Assembly: GCA_964568145.1 (NCBI GenBank)
Contig: CAZMOZ010000004.1
Span: 210,474-274,473 of the forward strand
Length of the DNA: 64,000 nucleotides
Direction: 5' to 3'
From: DSVZ01 sp964568145
Lineage (GTDB): Bacteria > Verrucomicrobiota > Verrucomicrobiia > Limisphaerales > J093
Part shown: in pieces, positions 63,692 to 64,000 of the stretch
How positions within the stretch are numbered: the first letter of the stretch is position 1
Layout: the number at the start of each line of letters is the position of its first letter
Made by a program: the position numbers and the translations under genes
The notes under the pieces: generated by a model
Databases searched by the model: none
Told to the model about the DNA's origin: nothing
The model's input: the letters and a program-made list of their open reading frames with translations, nothing else

Positions 63692-64000
63692 GTGGAAACA
63701 CACCAGGGCCTGACCACTGCTGCTTGCGAGCAGCGGACCGCCAACCTGAATCAAGACACCGTTTGCTTACGTGTGGCGCGGCAGTTTGCGGAGCTGGACG
63801 CTCTCGAGGAGCCGTGGGACGACGCGGTGGCCCGGCTGGGTGGCGCGGTGTATATGACCCGGGACTGGCTGGAGACCTGGTGGCAGTTCTACGGTCATGG
63901 GCGGGAATTGCGGCTGTGTGTCTTCACGGTTGGTGGCGCCATCGTGGGGCTGCTGCCTCTGTACTTGGATGATTTGGGATGGCACCCGTTTCGCCTCCGG
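63692..64000 (+). CDS. BioF2/GNAT-like acetyltransferase, N-terminal part (cut by window edge)
   Basis: The frame runs off the right edge. 103 codons are visible from GTG 63692, which has GAGG six bases upstream. ALEEPWDDAVARLGGAVYMTRDWLE, TWWQFYGHGRELRLCVF and GGAIVGLLPLYL match the N-terminal part of the BioF2-like/CelD-type acetyltransferases found in polysaccharide loci (usual length about 350-400). The IS66 element sits just upstream and must have split it from its old promoter. The frame is also open across the IS junction, but no start codon lies there. Confidence 0.75.
   Translation, partial: METHQGLTTAACEQRTANLNQDTVCLRVARQFAELDALEEPWDDAVARLGGAVYMTRDWLETWWQFYGHGRELRLCVFTVGGAIVGLLPLYLDDLGWHPFRLR

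Overview
The window looks like chromosomal DNA of a GC-rich verrucomicrobium, most likely of the Pedosphaera/Limisphaera group. This rests on a PmoA-like (DUF6807) protein, a Tat-exported Gfo/Idh/MocA oxidoreductase, the long form of IspG, a PEP-CTERM protein beside an exosortase-style exopolysaccharide locus, remnants of the verrucomicrobial kinase/ECF-sigma type, and many short 7-bp-period and palindromic intergenic repeats. No rRNA, tRNA or CRISPR array was seen.

Layout. 1-2.5 kb: the 3' part of an integron gene-cassette array. Three attC sites bound a DUF1254/DUF1214 gene (5' cut by the window edge), a cassette without a convincing gene, a lipoprotein alpha/beta-hydrolase cassette and a broken DUF1801 cassette. 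3-8.1 kb: PmoA-like protein, panB, Tat-exported oxidoreductase, and an unknown protein of lower GC. 8.2-12.4 kb: a PemK/MazF-type toxin-antitoxin pair and a three-gene ABC exporter. 12.7-19.1 kb: rseP-ispG (overlapping), a membrane protein, an AguB-like amidase and an RmlD-like reductase. 19.3-26.1 kb: a frameshifted small gene, then a divergent XRE-cupin regulator and a catabolic cluster (tdh, hydroxyproline epimerase, D-amino-acid oxidase-like protein, DHDPS-family deaminase, kbl) that would degrade threonine and 4-hydroxyproline together. Four TATRCCGGA-like repeats spaced about 21 bp lie between regulator and tdh. 26.5-31 kb: a decayed kinase/sigma chimera, a PEP-CTERM protein and a FecR/TPR/outer-membrane-barrel protein.

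31.2-36.6 kb: a two-gene unit, a triple-module TIR-type protein followed by a 1282-residue nSTAND1-type P-loop NTPase with one membrane helix and WD40 repeats. It resembles NTP-dependent conflict (immunity) systems and is the best candidate here for an undescribed system. 36.6-40 kb, on the other strand: ATP-grasp (PurD-like), alanine racemase and ATE/Bpt-like aminoacyl-protein transferase in one operon.

40.4-61 kb: an exopolysaccharide locus with initiating sugar transferase, WlbA/B/C-like 3-amino-sugar enzymes, two FemAB-like acyltransferases, a Wzz/tyrosine-kinase-like chain-length protein with a defective P-loop, a deacetylase-glycosyltransferase fusion, two further deacetylases, two GT2 enzymes, an asparagine-synthetase-like protein, an O-antigen ligase/polymerase-like membrane protein and a secreted beta-helix protein. 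Several of these genes carry 7-bp repeat blocks inside the reading frame. 61.2-63.6 kb: a complete IS66-type element with a perfect 8-bp target duplication, inserted just upstream of a BioF2/GNAT-like acetyltransferase that runs off the right edge.
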